Assembly: GCA_030407085.1 (NCBI GenBank)
Contig: CM059585.1
Location: 9,727,001-9,791,000 of the forward strand
Source: Trichopria drosophilae
Lineage: Eukaryota; Arthropoda; Insecta; Hymenoptera; Diapriidae
DNA: 64,000 nucleotides
Direction: 5' to 3'
Numbering within the stretch: the stretch's first letter is position 1; the number at the start of each line of letters is the position of its first letter. Shown here one piece after another: positions 36,975 through 50,300 of the stretch. Both the position numbers and the translations under genes were made by a program. The notes under the pieces were generated by a model. The model was not told where the DNA came from, did not search any database, and saw nothing but the letters and a program-made list of their open reading frames with translations.

Positions 36975-38012
36975 GATTAAGATGTAATTTTTTGTTAATT
37001 CTAAGTTATTTTTAATTTAATTGTAAATTTAAACATTTTATTCGCGTTTAGAATTGAAAAGTTTATGAAAAATCTTGGAGGAACTGAAATTTAAGTAAAT
37101 TTACTTTGAAATAAAAACGTTATTAGTAAATCCGAATTATAAATTAAGATGTAATTTTTGTTAATTCTAAGTTATTTTTAATTTAATTGTAAATTTAAAC
37201 ATTTTATTCGCGTTTAGAATTGAAAAGTTTATGAAAAATCTTCGAGGAACTGAAATTTAAGTAAATTCACTTTGAAATAAAAACGTTATTAGTAAATCCG
37301 AATTGTAAATTAAGATGTAATTTTTGTTAATTCTAAGTTATTTTTATTTTTTTTTCAAATTCTAAGTTATTTTTAATTTAATTGTAAATTTAAACATTTT
37401 ATTCGCGTTTAGAATTGAAAAGTTTATGAAAAATCTTGGAGGAATTGAAATTTAAGTAAATTTACTTTGAAATAAAAACGTTATTAGTAAATCCGAATTG
37501 TAAATTAAGATGTAATTTTTTGTTAATTCTAAGTTATTTTTAATTAATTGTAAATTTAATGATTTTAATCATGTTTAGAATTGAAAAGTTTATGAAAAAT
37601 CTTGGAGGAATTGAAATTTAAGTAAATTTACTTTGAAATAAAAACGTTATTAGTAAATCCGAATTGTAAATTAAGATGTAATTTTTGTTAGTTCTAAGTT
37701 ATTTTTAATTTAATTGTAAATTTAAAGATTTTAATCATGTTTAGAATTGAAAAGTTTATGAAAAATCTTGGAGGAATTGAAATTTAAGTAAATTTACTTT
37801 GAAATAAAAACGTTATTAGTAAATCCGAATTGTAAATTAAGATGTAATTTTTGTTAATTCTAAGTTATTTTTAATTTAATTGTAAATTTAAACATTTTAT
37901 TCGCGTTTAGAATTGAAAAGTTTATGAAAAATCTTGGAGCAATTGAAATTTAAGTAAATTTACTTTGAAATAAAAACGTTATTAGTAAATCCGAATTGTA
38001 AATTAAGATAAA
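36975..38012 (+). repeat. 166-bp tandem satellite, six near-identical units
   Basis: Units begin with AAGATGTAATTTTTGTTAAT at 36979, 37146, 37312, 37507, 37673 and 37839. The spacing is 166-167 bp except for one 195-bp unit with a 28-bp internal duplication of TTCTAAGTTATTTTTA-type sequence. Each unit carries TTTATGAAAAATCTTGGAGG and AAAACGTTATTAGTAAATCC. Differences between units are few, so the array looks young. Confidence 0.92.
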
Positions 38013-38099
38013 AATTGCTATTTATTTTTCAATTAAAAAATGTTGTTGTATTGTTTGACAGTTCAACTTTAATTCCTGGTAATTAATTCCTGGTAATTA

Positions 38100-38330
38100 T
38101 AAAACTTAAGTAATTAGTTAACCAACAGGATCAAAAAGAATTTGGAGTAAGTTTAGTAAATTTGAGTTTAATTATTTTCGGCAAGTAAAAAATTCAAAGA
38201 ATTTCGATTAATTTACTAGAAATTTTGTCAAATATTAAATATTCCAGTAATTTTTAATTCAACATATTAAATAAATTGATATTTACTCCAATAAATTTTG
38301 GAGCAATTTTGAAGTTACGAAAATAAATGA
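38100..38330 (+). repeat. Family H dispersed repeat, second copy
   Basis: Direct match to 34062-34240, continuing to TTACTCCAATAAATTTTGGA. Confidence 0.8.
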
Positions 38331-38347
38331 TACATTAATCCATTAAA

Positions 38348-39166
38348 AAAATCGTACAGTAACTTTGAGCTAAAATTTTTTAATGAAATCGCGGAAATTT
38401 CTATTTGGCATAAGTTGTTCTAAACGTTTTCGGGTGTGTTCTACACGACGCGACTATTTAGAAAAATGAAAAATTTCATTTTGTATTTTTGTTTGATAAA
38501 TTTATATAAAAAATAGCGTTTTTTGCGGGATTTTTTCGTAGAAAATCATCATTTTTGAACAGAAAATATATGTTTATCATATTAAAGTTAATTAAAAACG
38601 TGTCATTAGTATTTGTACCAACAAACTATGGATGTAGATTTTTTTCAAAATTTTTGGTAAAAAGCTTTGGAATGAAAAAAATATCACTAGCGCGGGCATT
38701 ATCAGAGTTGTTCAGTTTTTTTTTACAATATTAACACCCGATTATTCACAAAAGTGTCTATTCCGGGTTTTAGAGGATGCTGATTACAATTCTGTCAGAA
38801 ATGAAAAATTAAAAATGGCAAAATTTTTTGCATTCCAAAGCTTCTTATTTTTGGAAAAAAAAATGTTGAAAAAAATCTACATCCATAGTTTGTTGGTACA
38901 AACACTAATGACACGTTTTTAATTAATATTAATATGATAAACATATATTTTCTGTTAAAAAATGGTGATTTTCTACGAAAAAATCCCGTAAAAAACGCTA
39001 TTTTTTATATAAATTTATCAAAAACAATACAAAATGAAAATTTTCACTTTTCTAAATGGTCGCATCGTGTGGAGCACACCCGAAAACGTCTAGAAAAACT
39101 TATGCCAAATAGGAATTTCCGTGATTTCATTAAAAGATTTTAGCTCAAAGTTACTGTACGATTTTT
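38348..39166. mobile_element. Foldback element with about 330-bp arms
   Basis: Bases 38348-38675 and 38828-39166 are inverse copies: ATCGTACAGTAACTTTGAGC faces GCTCAAAGTTACTGTACGAT, and CCAACAAACTATGGATGTA faces TACATCCATAGTTTGTTGG. A 150-bp loop contains a degenerate AAAAATGGCAAAATTTT unit. Frames inside are arm shadows. Confidence 0.88.
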
Positions 39167-41500
39167 GGACATTCAGGCATTAATGGGTTAAGGTGGTTAA
39201 AAAAAATATACATCTTTTTGCGTTTTATTTTTTAAACGACATGAACCGGCCTACAAGTTACTAAAAGTTAAAATTTTTAAGGAAAAAGTGGATTTTTTCA
39301 GTTTTTTTTTTCGTGATAGTTCCTGCACCAAAATTCTTGTTTAAAATTCCAGCAAACCTCATTTTCTTAAACGTTTTGTGAAACTTTCTCGGTACTTTAA
39401 AGAACCTATTTCAAACTGCAAAAAAAAATTACATAGGATTTTTTAATAAACGATGAGGGGCATCCCATATAAAAATCGGGGTTCTTCGATTTGTCTGAAA
39501 TTTTATTTACTTTTTTGCATCGAAAAATATGTGTAAAATTTCAAGTCTTTATCTCTTATAGAAATCTCACAATCTTCAATTTAGTAAAATTTGACATGTT
39601 TTCAAATTAAATTTAAAAAAAAACTAATTTTTACAAAATATTGCAAATCGATTGGAAATTTCTCAAGGAATTCAGCATTTACATTTTTTTAGCTAAAGTT
39701 TAATGCGTGAACAATAAATCTAAAAAATGACTTTTTTATTAAAAATTCATAATTTAAAAATACCAATTTCGACTAAACTCAAATTTTCAGGAAAGATAGT
39801 CAAATGTATTTTGAAATGATTAGTCCCAGTTTCGGCGCATTTTTTGGTATTGTGTAGCTTTGGATAAAAAATCTGAACCCAAATTTGGATTCCTTAGAAA
39901 ATTTACAATTAATTATGCACTCTGGTACTTTATTTTATTTTATTTTCTGGTAAATTCTATCGAAAACCCGAGAATAAAAGTTGAATTAAAACCGATTTTT
40001 CAAAATTGAGAATTTTATTCCGATCGGCGACTAAAAAATTTAATTGATTTAAATTAATTTCTATTCCTTGTCATTTACTGAGAATGTTAAATATGTATCA
40101 GCTATTAAATTTTACCTCAACACGTTAAATTAAGTGACATTTAATCCAATCAATTTTGGATCAATTTTGGCGATCCAACAATAAATGTAAGTTGTACACG
40201 AGAGATTCTTTTAAAAAATTCTTTTAAACACTTTTCAGACTATTTTTAAATCGCTTTTTAATCTTTGTAGGCATGAAAATAGTCGACACGGAAATTTTGT
40301 TTACAATTTTTATTTCGAAGATTTCGTAATTTTAATTTTTGACGTCATGCGTTTTATGACAAGATGAAAACCGTCATATCTTTTTCATTTTAAATTAAAA
40401 AAAAATCAACTTTTTAATGCTTTTTTTTTAGTCACTGAAATTGCAAAATTAGCATTGTTTTTTTACAAATGAATTTGGGAGGTTGAAAAAAAACATTGAA
40501 TTCCTCGTAAAATTTCCTAAAAAAAAATGTTCCAGGATTTTATTTTTATAACTATTATTAGAAAAAAAATTCTTCCGGCATTCCGTGGGAAGTGAGTAAC
40601 CATTTTTTAATTTTGTGTCTACCGTTAAAAATGAAAATGTAATCATTTAGACCAGGTATAATAAAAAAATACCAATGATTAAAGAAGTTATAGTTTATTT
40701 AATGATTTTTTCAGTCGTTTGTGGTATTTTTATTTTTTTAAGCAAAATGACGATAGTAAAAAATATTGTCTTCCATGTTTTTTGTAGATTTTTTACGAGC
40801 TTTAAGATAAAAATATGTATTTTCAATTGCACCTTCAAAAAAAAAATGAATTAAAAATTTCAAAGTTAATTTTTCAAAATTTCGAATATTTTTAAAAATC
40901 TGAAAAAATCACAAAAATACAAAATTTCATTACGAACATGATAACATATTGAATAAAGTGGGAACTGAAGAGCGTATCTGCAAAAGAATACATTAAAAGT
41001 GGTTATTAAAAAATAAGTCCCCTGAGTACAGTACGATTGAATGCAGTACATGGGCCTTCTATTTTTCATTTTCATCATTCCGTATCTCAGTAAAAAATTA
41101 ACAAAAAATCATTTATTATTTCATTTTTAAACAGGAAAAGTAGCTGTTTCACGACAAAGTTACAGCTTACGGATACATTTAGGGCATATAATTAAAAAAA
41201 AGAGGCAAAAAGGAAGTCGAAAATTGTGTCAACAATGTCAATGATATTATCGACATTGTGACACTTATTTCAACCCTTTCCATGAAAATAATGAATTGTT
41301 AGATATGTAACAAATAAATAAAGTAAGGGCAAGAAAAAACGAAAATCCCCCAACAAATTTTCAAGTAAAAAAATACAAAAATGCAAAAAAGGATTCTGAA
41401 TATTGTCTGCCTTCAAATTCCTACAAAATATATACAAAAATGTAGGATCTATGTAGCTGAGTAAAAAAAAAACAATAAATTTAGTTTCGACAGTCCCTAT
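39167..41500. other. Gene-free AT-rich region with family H relatives
   Basis: No coding signal is seen. 39960-40420 is an inverse partner of 45000-45480; both contain GACGTCATGCGTTTTATGAC or its exact inverse. Confidence 0.55.
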
Positions 41501-41504
41501 ATTA

Positions 41505-41700
41505 GGACCGTTATGTTGGATTCGCCATCTTAAATTTTGTAATTCTGAATCATGATCAGCGACCCATAAATACAAATCCTGAGCAAAATGTATAAGAAAC
41601 AACGAATGCAGCTGAATATGTCGGGCATATTGGATCTGCCATCTTGTATTTTGTATTTCTGACGTCAGAGTCGTGATCTGCGACCTCAAAAACCCCTACG
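41505..41700. repeat. Two dispersed GCCATCTTG/GCCATTTTG-family units
   Basis: TTGGATTCGCCATCTTAAAT at about 41517 and TTGGATCTGCCATCTTGTAT at about 41630, each followed by CTGA...GATC.GCGACC. The 139-aa minus frame at 41270-41689 is a shadow of these. Confidence 0.75.
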
Positions 41701-42117
41701 CGTGATGTTTTATCTTCCAGAATGCGTAAGAACTTTGAAAACCTGGAAATTTATAAATCCATAAAAAGAACCAGAATTTAAGCCACCCTTTTGAAACGTC
41801 CATCTTTAAAAAATAAATTTTGTGAGCATGATCTTATTCCTTGGATATTGGAAATACTTTCTTGATTGATTTTCTAAAGAAAAAAAATCCTTTACAACAA
41901 AAAAATATGAATGTATACAAAAAAATATCATGAAAATTCGGTATTTTTTATGTATTTATTTTAAAAATTGAGGTTAAATTACGTTTTTTCGAAATTTTCT
42001 CATCGACATTCGGCGGAACGACCTTAGAAACGCCGGAAATGATAGGTTTCCAAACCACATATACATTTTCGAAGATGCAGTAAATAATCATATTCAACGT
42101 GAAAAATCAGGTCACCC

Positions 42118-43091
42118 ATCAGCAATCGAATTTGGATAGAGTTGTATAGAATTGGATTCAATTATTAAATTCTGAATCCATACTTTGGTCAACGGTGAAT
42201 CCATTTTAATACGTAAATACAATTCTATTCGTTCATACGAATAAAAAGGTTACTTTCTGAATTCATATTAATCCAAAAAAAGTTTTCTTTTTAAAAATTA
42301 AATCTTAAATACATCCGTATTCAACATTACGGATTCAAAACTATCTAAGTGTATTCATTTCAATCCAAAAATAGTTTTCTTTTTAAAAATGAAATATTCA
42401 ATGCATCCGTATTCAACATTATGGATTCAAAACTATCCAAGTGTATTCATTTCAATCCAAAAAAAGTTTCCTTCTTCAAAACGAAATATTGAATGCCTCC
42501 GTATTCAAAATTACGGATTCAAAACTATTTAAGCGTATTCATTTCAATGCAAAAAAAGTTTTCTTTCAAAAAATAAACTTTGAATAAATCTGTATTCAAT
42601 ATTACGGATTCAAAACTATCTAAGTACATTCATATGACTTCAAAATTAGAGTATTTGTTATATTTGTCAGTTTGCAATTTATGCATAATTGTGCATAATT
42701 CTTTTGAATTTTTATGGATAATCGATTTGAAAAAGTTACTTATGAGTTGATAATTTTTTAATTCAATCCATTTCAATTCAGTAAATAAAGCTTTACGATT
42801 GTGTTCGTAAAATTGAATACTGATGGATTACTTTTTCTGAAATTCAATCCGGCAAATTACGCTTCCGATTGTATTCGTAATTGTGTTCGTAAAATTAAAT
42901 ACAGATGGATTACTTTTTCTGAAATTCAATCCGGCAAATTACGCTTCCGATTGTATTCGTAAAATTGAATACAGATGGATTCCTTTCTTCGGAATTCAAT
43001 CCATTTGAATACATATTTACGGAATCAAAGTATGTATTCAAAATGAATTGAAATTTTCAATCCAAACCTATCCAATCTCGATTGCTGACTT
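42118..43091. mobile_element. 970-bp TIR element rich in ATCCGTATTCAA repeats
   Basis: The left end TCAGCAATCGAATTTGGATA faces TATCCAATCTCGATTGCTGA at the right. Inside are four units of about 90 bp (42260-42640) with ATTACGGATTCAAAACTATC, and two or three units of about 80 bp (42760-43000) with AATCCGGCAAATTACGCTTC. No transposase. Confidence 0.78.
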
Positions 43092-43122
43092 ATGTTGTCT
43101 GACACTGATTTGCCTTTAACAA

Positions 43123-43303
43123 CCCAGTAAACGAAAACGAATAGAGAGTTAAAAATACGAATTGAAATGAATTCAAGTGAATTAAAATGAATTAAACAAT
43201 GGATTCAATTAATCATTTTCATGCATTTTAATTCATTTTAATTCACTTGTATTCATTTCAATGCGTATTTTTAACTTTCTATTCGTTTTCGTTTAATGGG
43301 AAG
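43123..43303. mobile_element. 180-bp palindromic MITE
   Basis: CAGTAAACGAAAACGAATAG to AATGAATTCAAGTGAATT on the left is mirrored by AATTCACTTGTATTCATTTC to CTATTCGTTTTCGTTTAATG on the right. The loop is short. Confidence 0.82.
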
Positions 43304-43304
43304 C

Positions 43305-43985
43305 TAAGTATCATTTCTGAAGTATTTTTTTATGCTGAAAATTATGGCGCTAACAGAATTTTGCTACCACGTCACACTTTGCAGAAAAATATGGTTAAAT
43401 GTGTAAAAATCAGTATTTTTGGCCATAGTTCGGTTTATTTCGTAGCAAAGAGGATTTTATTTTTGACAAGCGAATGAATCACTTCTGAATTTTTTTGTCG
43501 CGCTGAAAACGGTGAAGGTAGCAGAATTTTGCTATGACATCACATTTTGGAGAAAAACTAATAAAAATTATACTCATTTTTTAACCACATTTAACCTCAT
43601 TTTTCTCCAAAGTGTGACGTGATAGCAAAATTCCGCTAGCGCCATCGTTTCCAGCAGGAAAAAATAAGTCGGAAATGCTACGAAATACAGCCAAAAACCT
43701 TATTTTTGACACATTTAATCTCATTTTTCTCCAAAATGTGAAGTGATAGCAAATTGCTGGTAGCACCAACGTTTTCAGTACGATAAAATACTTCGGAAGT
43801 GATAATTGCTTGTCAAAATTAAATTTCCTTTCGTTAAAAAATAAACCGAAATATGGCGAAAAACCTTGATTTTGATACATTCAACCATGTTTTTCTCCAA
43901 AGTGAGGCGTTATATCAAAATTCTGCTTATAACGCCATCGTTTTCAACATGAAAAAACACATCGGAAATGATACTTCGCTTGACA
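43305..43985. mobile_element. Foldback element built from inverted copies of one module
   Basis: The module GCGCTAACAGAATTTTGCTA then CCACGTCACACTTTGCAGAA appears at about 43350 and 43510 on plus, and inverted at about 43600, 43735 and 43890. The outer ends GAAGTATTTTTTTATGCTGA and CATCGGAAATGATACTTCGC are inverse relatives. Confidence 0.7.
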
Positions 43986-46900
43986 AAGGCAGACAAAAAG
44001 TAAAATTTTGTTAATATTTTAATAAGTTCGTCAAATTTTATATTATGCATTATCAAAGATACTCGTTATAAGAAACAAAAAATGACAACGTTTGATTAAT
44101 TTACTTATTTCAAGCAATATTCCTACAAAGCACTTTTGACAATTTTCAAATGCATCGACACAGAACATAAGCTTATCGAATAATCGAAAGAAAAACAGGA
44201 AAACAAATTTTACAGCGGATTATAGAAGCTTTTATACCTGGCTGACCGTTGCGATATTCCTGTTAGTAAAACAACATGGGGCTTGTTTTTTTAACAGCGG
44301 ACACTAAGGTACCATTCTGGAAAAAAATTCAGTAAACTTCGTTACATTTCAGATATTCCCTTACAGAAATAAAAATACTGCATTCAGAAATGAGTAAATA
44401 TACAGGATTAAATTATATTGGATTTTTGCTAACTAATATAATAAAATTGAAAGTAAAAAATGTACAAACTAATAATTTCACAGTATCACAAATGGATTGA
44501 GGAGGAAAATTTTTAAGGATTCGTGCGATAAACAATTTTTTCGTGAGATCAACGTGAGTTTACGAAATAAGTTTATTAACACGGAAGATCATGAAATAAA
44601 AATAAAAATTTTAACAATATTTCTTTTAAATTATGAGAGCTTTTCCAGATTGCATGACTCGTACACTCAACAAAATTTTCCTGGTTATAATAACCAGAAT
44701 TCTGGGTAGTTTAATTAGAAAAATAATTGTTTTAACAATAGTTTTAGTTAAACCAACAATATTTCTGGTTAAACCAACTAAAATTGTAGTTGTTTTAACT
44801 ATAATAAAATAATAAGAGCCTATTTAATCACCTTTGCTGGTTATTTTAACTATTTTTTCTGAATATATGATAAAAGTTGAAAAGAAGATAGTAAGTAATA
44901 AGTTTTTTACAAATGACCACGAAGATGAAGATAAAAAATTGTCAACGCGATTATCTCGCCGTAAAATTAAGGTTAAACAATTCAATTGTTAAAAACAATG
45001 CTAATTTCAATTTCAGTAACTGAAAATAAAAAATTCATTAAAAAACTGATTTTTTAGCTTTGAAAGGAAAAAAGTTAAATTTGGTTAAAAATGACCGAAG
45101 ATGTGATGGTTTTCATTTATAGTCATAAAACGCATGACGTCAACAATTAAAATTATAGGATATCTTCATTAAAACAAATATTTTAAAGAAAATTTCCCGA
45201 GATACGTGTCGATTATTTTCATGCCGGCAATACGTAAAAAAAGTTTCAAGCGATTTAAAAAATAGTCGGCTGAAAAATGTGCCATTTTTTAAAAGAATGT
45301 CAAAATACCAAAATTGCACCAAAATTTATTGGAATAAATGACACTTTATTAAATATGTTGAGATACAAATTACTAGCTTATACCTTTTTAATATTCGATA
45401 ACTTTTCCAGTAAATGATAATGAACAGAAATTAATTGAAATCTTTTGGATATTTTAGTCGCTGATGGGAATTCTCAATTTCAAACAATCTGTTTTAATTC
45501 AACTTTTATCTTTTATTTTTTATTTATTTCTTATTTTAGACAAAATTGTTATAAATGTTTATTATCCTTTGAGACATTTTTGAATTTCTTTCAACATTTC
45601 TGAATTTTAGAGACAAATTTCTGATATGAATAAACCAAAAAGAAATGAAAGGAATACATTTAAATTTAGTTTCTTCAGCAAAATTGAAACGAATTCGGCA
45701 TACGAAATTATTTAAATTTTGTCTTTGTCTCGGGAAAGTAAATGTTTTTAGTATAAGACTATAATATAGTTTCTCAGTAAACGACCGGGGATAGAAATTT
45801 ATTGAAATCAATTCAATTTTTTATTCGCCTTCCAGATTCTCGAGAAACTTCATTCTTATCCAGAATCTGAATTTTATTTAATATAATCAATTCATTTGCA
45901 TTTTCTGGGTATATTATATACTTTTTCTTACTGCCAGCAAATAGTTTAGCAACAATATAAATATAGAGTGTTTTAATGTACGTGAATATTTATATTTTTA
46001 TCGTTCAGGCCTTAATTAATTAGCAAATGCCAAAAAATTTATTGTATGGAATAGAATTCAGATTCTAGATAAGAATTTAGTATCTTCATATCTTTTTATT
46101 ATTTATTTTTAATTCCTTTCAATTCGTTAGAAGAAATAGGAAATTTACAATTTGAATTCATGCATTTCCTTTTATAATTGGAAAGAATATAAATTCTTGT
46201 TCTCAATTCATTCCAATATGTTTTGGCCAATAAACTGAATTTGAGTCATTTCAACTTCGTATTTCTTTTAATTATTTTTCTTTATCTGGCATAAGAAACT
46301 TGAAGATTTGCACAATTCAGGAGCATTTGCAAAGATATCGAAAAAATAGTAGCACAGATCTTTACAGATATCAATGTCAATTTATTAATAACTAATACAG
46401 ATTTTCTTGACGTATGTCTGCAACTTAGGTTTCAACTATGTTTTTGTAAAGCTAAAATTGCTCTAAAATTTATTGGAGTAAATGTCAATTTAATATGTTG
46501 AGATAAAAATTATTGCCATATTTAATACATGACAACATTCTCAGTAAATTAATAGAAATTAATTGAAATTCTTTAAATTTTTTACTCGCCGAAACTAATT
46601 AAACTCCAATTTACTAAACTTACTCCAAATTCTAAATTCCTTTTAGAAAAGGAATATATTTCAATTCCTACAATTTCGTTTTTTGAGCAAAAGAATTAAT
46701 AAACGAATTCAGCATATGTTGTATTTTTCATACATAGATTGTATAAATTTTGTTGTTGTCTCGAGATGTATTTACAAGAATACAAATCATAAATTTCCTA
46801 ATCAGTATATTGAATTGGAAAGAATTAAAAATAATTGGGAATGAATGTCACACAAACGGATTCAGTGAAAACTACTGACAAGTTTTTAATATAACACTAA

Positions 46901-47174
46901 CAATTTCTTAAAAATTAAAAGAAATACAGAATTGATCTTATAAAAGTAATTATTATTTAAAAAATCATAACTATGTAATATGCAACAAAAATATTGAATG
47001 TTTGACCTTATTTTAAATCCTGTTTAGTGTTAATACACAACTTTCTTTCATAATGCCTGTTTCCTGATTGGGACATTAACTTTATTTATTGTCGTGTTTC
47101 AAAAATTGGGACTTTTACCTTACGTGCAGTTACCCGACGAAAATACGAGCCATTTCACTTTTCTTTCACAATAT
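43986..47174. other. Gene-free region with interspersed repeats
   Basis: No coding motif is seen. Family H relatives on minus lie at about 45000-45480 and 46470-46635. A short inverted pair (CAGAATCTGAATT near 45864, AATTCAGATTCTAG near 46062) and repeats of CTGGTTATAATAACCAG and TTGTTTTAAC at 44680-44860 suggest more degenerate MITEs. Confidence 0.5.
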
Positions 47175-47387
47175 TAGGTAGGATTCCCGTAAGAAATTGA
47201 AACGGGATTCTTATGAGAATCTAATGAACGAGACTTTCATGAGAATGTCATAGCAATGGACGGATTCTAGAAATTGATTAAATTTTAAATACTACAAATT
47301 TATAAATATAAAGTGAAATTTTTAATATTTTTTCTCATGTCAATCCTGTTTCAATTTCTCATATGATTCTCATGACAATCCTACCTA
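47175..47387. mobile_element. 213-bp MITE with TAGGTAGGATT ends
   Basis: TAGGTAGGATTCCCGTAAGA at the left faces TCATGACAATCCTACCTA at the right. GAAATTGAAAC.GGATT and its inverse lie next to each end. It abuts the large inverted repeat at 47386. Confidence 0.8.
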
Positions 47388-50300
47388 AAATTTATCGCAG
47401 TAATACTTTTTTGTTCCAAATTATTGTATGCATCTATTAAAATTGTTTAATTACAGCCAAAACATCTTAAAAAAAAACATATTTTGGGTTCGCATTTAGT
47501 GTTATTTAAGTCCATAAATAGATATGAATTAAGTCCTGGATGTAAAGAAGCTTTTCACTTTCCCGTCAAATGTACCAAATTTCATTATGAAGTTTGACAC
47601 TATATTTTAGCTTTTCTGTACGAGAAAAATGTTAAAATTCCGAAATAAAAAAGTTACACACATTTTAAATAAAAAAACATGAAAGTTTTTGGTTTTAATC
47701 GAATTTTATAAGCTCTAAAAGTCTAATATCGTCAAAAATGAATTTTCTTTAGTATAGGCGTATTTTGGAAAGTAAATGTGGAAAATGACGGAAAACTTAC
47801 CATAAGGAAATTTTTGGGACGATACAACAAAACGTATACTAGTTTCACGACAACTCATTGATGTCCGCCACGTTGAATGTTTGATTTCTAAAATATGCCC
47901 AACACATGGCGATATTCCTTTTTGACACGACATTTGTAACTTTTAGAGGTATGCTAACGCCATTACCAATAAAATTCGATAAATTAAAAAATAAAACCAA
48001 AAAAATATCATACTTTTTTGTAAAAACATGTTTGACTTATTTTAGGATTTCAAAAATGTTGACATGTACCATTAAAAGCAGTGAACAATAAGAAATTACT
48101 AGCGGCAATTTAATAAATAACTTTGCTAAAATATTTGAAAAATGCTTAGAGCTACGTTTACTAATTTTTGTTTAATATTGTAACATTCTATCTAATTTTA
48201 TCAAATGGTTATTGTGTATGGGTTTTGTTAAACACAGTCAATAAGATACGTACTGTGTTTACTGAATGTGGACACTTTTTTTAACAGCTTTAACAGAAGT
48301 CCTTAACATTACAAATGAATATTAAAAACGTGTTTTTTTTTTGTATACCAACATTTGTAATTTTCATTTGTTTTTTACCATTATGATACTTTTCTCAAGA
48401 GGACTAAGAACTGGAGCTGAAAAAGTTAAATGTTATTTTTGTAATCTGTTTATATATATGAGTCTTTTTAGACGTTTTTTAATATATTCGTTGTTGTTTT
48501 TGTGATTTTTATGTACATCTTTTCAGACGTCGTTTTTTAAATATAATATGGTGACCGTTACTTCGGCGCTAATTTATTGATCTATGTAATTATTTAAATC
48601 ACTCCAAATCTTAGATATACGTCAATTATATTGTAAAACGGTTGTATTAGCGAATATTAAACGATTTAATAATTGCACAATTAGCTCTAGAACTCAAACT
48701 ATCCACTATTACTAAAAAAATTAGTAAATTTCAAAGAGAAAGCAAAATTATGCAGCAATAAAACAATTTAAGATGTTACCTTAAAAATAAAAAATAGTAT
48801 AACAACTCTTCTAAAAAGAACATTTTATAAAAAATGAATGTCAAAAACTGGCTACTAAGCAACTACAGGCAAGAATTCCATAAATTAATATCGGAACTCT
48901 AATAATGAAAAATTAATTTCAAATCTGTAAATTATTTTTATTTACTAAGGAACGGAGTTTCATTAATTATTTATATTTATTCACTTGCGTTTTAATAGTG
49001 TATAATCAATATGTATTAACTTATAAAATTAACAATTATTGTATTCGAGACCACGTGCAAGTGCTTTAATCTGCACTTTCAATCCTAAATAAATTGAAAT
49101 TGAAATTAAAAATTAAAAAAAAAAATGTTTCATCCCCTTACAGAGAAAATTTTTAATTAAAAAATTGATTAATATTGTTATAAATAATAAAAATTTGTTT
49201 CTTTATTTTGTACCACTTAAAAGTTTAGGTATTTTCTGATATTTTTTATTTTAAAAGTTTTTCTCTTTCAATTGTTATGATGAAAAAAAAAATATGATTT
49301 CAATTTTTTCGTATATTCTTTTTGCAATAACTTGTAAAAAAATTAATATTTTAAGCTACATTTTGGCAGAAAGCGTAAAAAAAATCTAGAAACCGTAATA
49401 TTATCTACTCAATCCTGAATAAATTGAAATTGAAAAAAATCGCTTCATCCCTTTACAGTGAAAATTGATTTTTAATGAAAAAATTGACTAAAATTGTTAT
49501 AAATAATAAAAATTTGTTTGGTACTCTATTATTACGTAATATTATGTACTCCTGAAAAAATTGAAATTGAATTGTTTTTTGTGGAGTATACTAAAATATA
49601 ATAATAAAAAGTAGTTAACGTTTCGGCTAAAATATTTAAGTCCTCTTCAGAATTTATTCTATAAAAAAAAATTGAAGAATAGTTAAGAAATCCATTTACA
49701 AAATCATTACAAAATATATTATTAGTGGTAATGATTTTGTAAATGGTTTTTCTCAACTATTGTATATGATACCTAAACTTTTAAGTGGTACGAAATGAAT
49801 AAACAATTATTTATAGCAATTACAGTCAATTTTTTCATTAATAATCTTCTCTGTAAGGGGATGAAACGACTTTTTTTTTCAATTTTCAATTTCAATTTAT
49901 TTAGAATTGAAAGTACAGATTAAAGCACTTGCACGTGGTCCCGATTACAATAATTGTTAATTTTATAAGTAAATACATATTGATTATACACTATTAAAAA
50001 GCAAATGTATAATTATAAATAATAATAAAAGTAATGAAACTCCGTTCTTTAGTAAATAAAAATAATTTACAGATTTGAAATTAATTTTGCATTATTACAG
50101 TTCTGATATTAATTTATGGAATTCTTGCCTGTAGTTGCTTAGTAGCCAGTTTTGTAAACTCATTTTTAATAAAATTTTCTTGTTAGAAGAGTTACACTAT
50201 TTTTTATTTTAAGGTAACATCTTAAATTGTTTTATCGCTACATAAATTTGCTTTCTCTTTGAAATGGACTTATTTTTTTAGTAAATTGGATAGTTTGAGT

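Noticed and set aside
41270..41689. 139-aa minus-strand frame
   Set aside because: Its middle is the dispersed GCCATCTTG repeat, and the rest is AT-rich low complexity.
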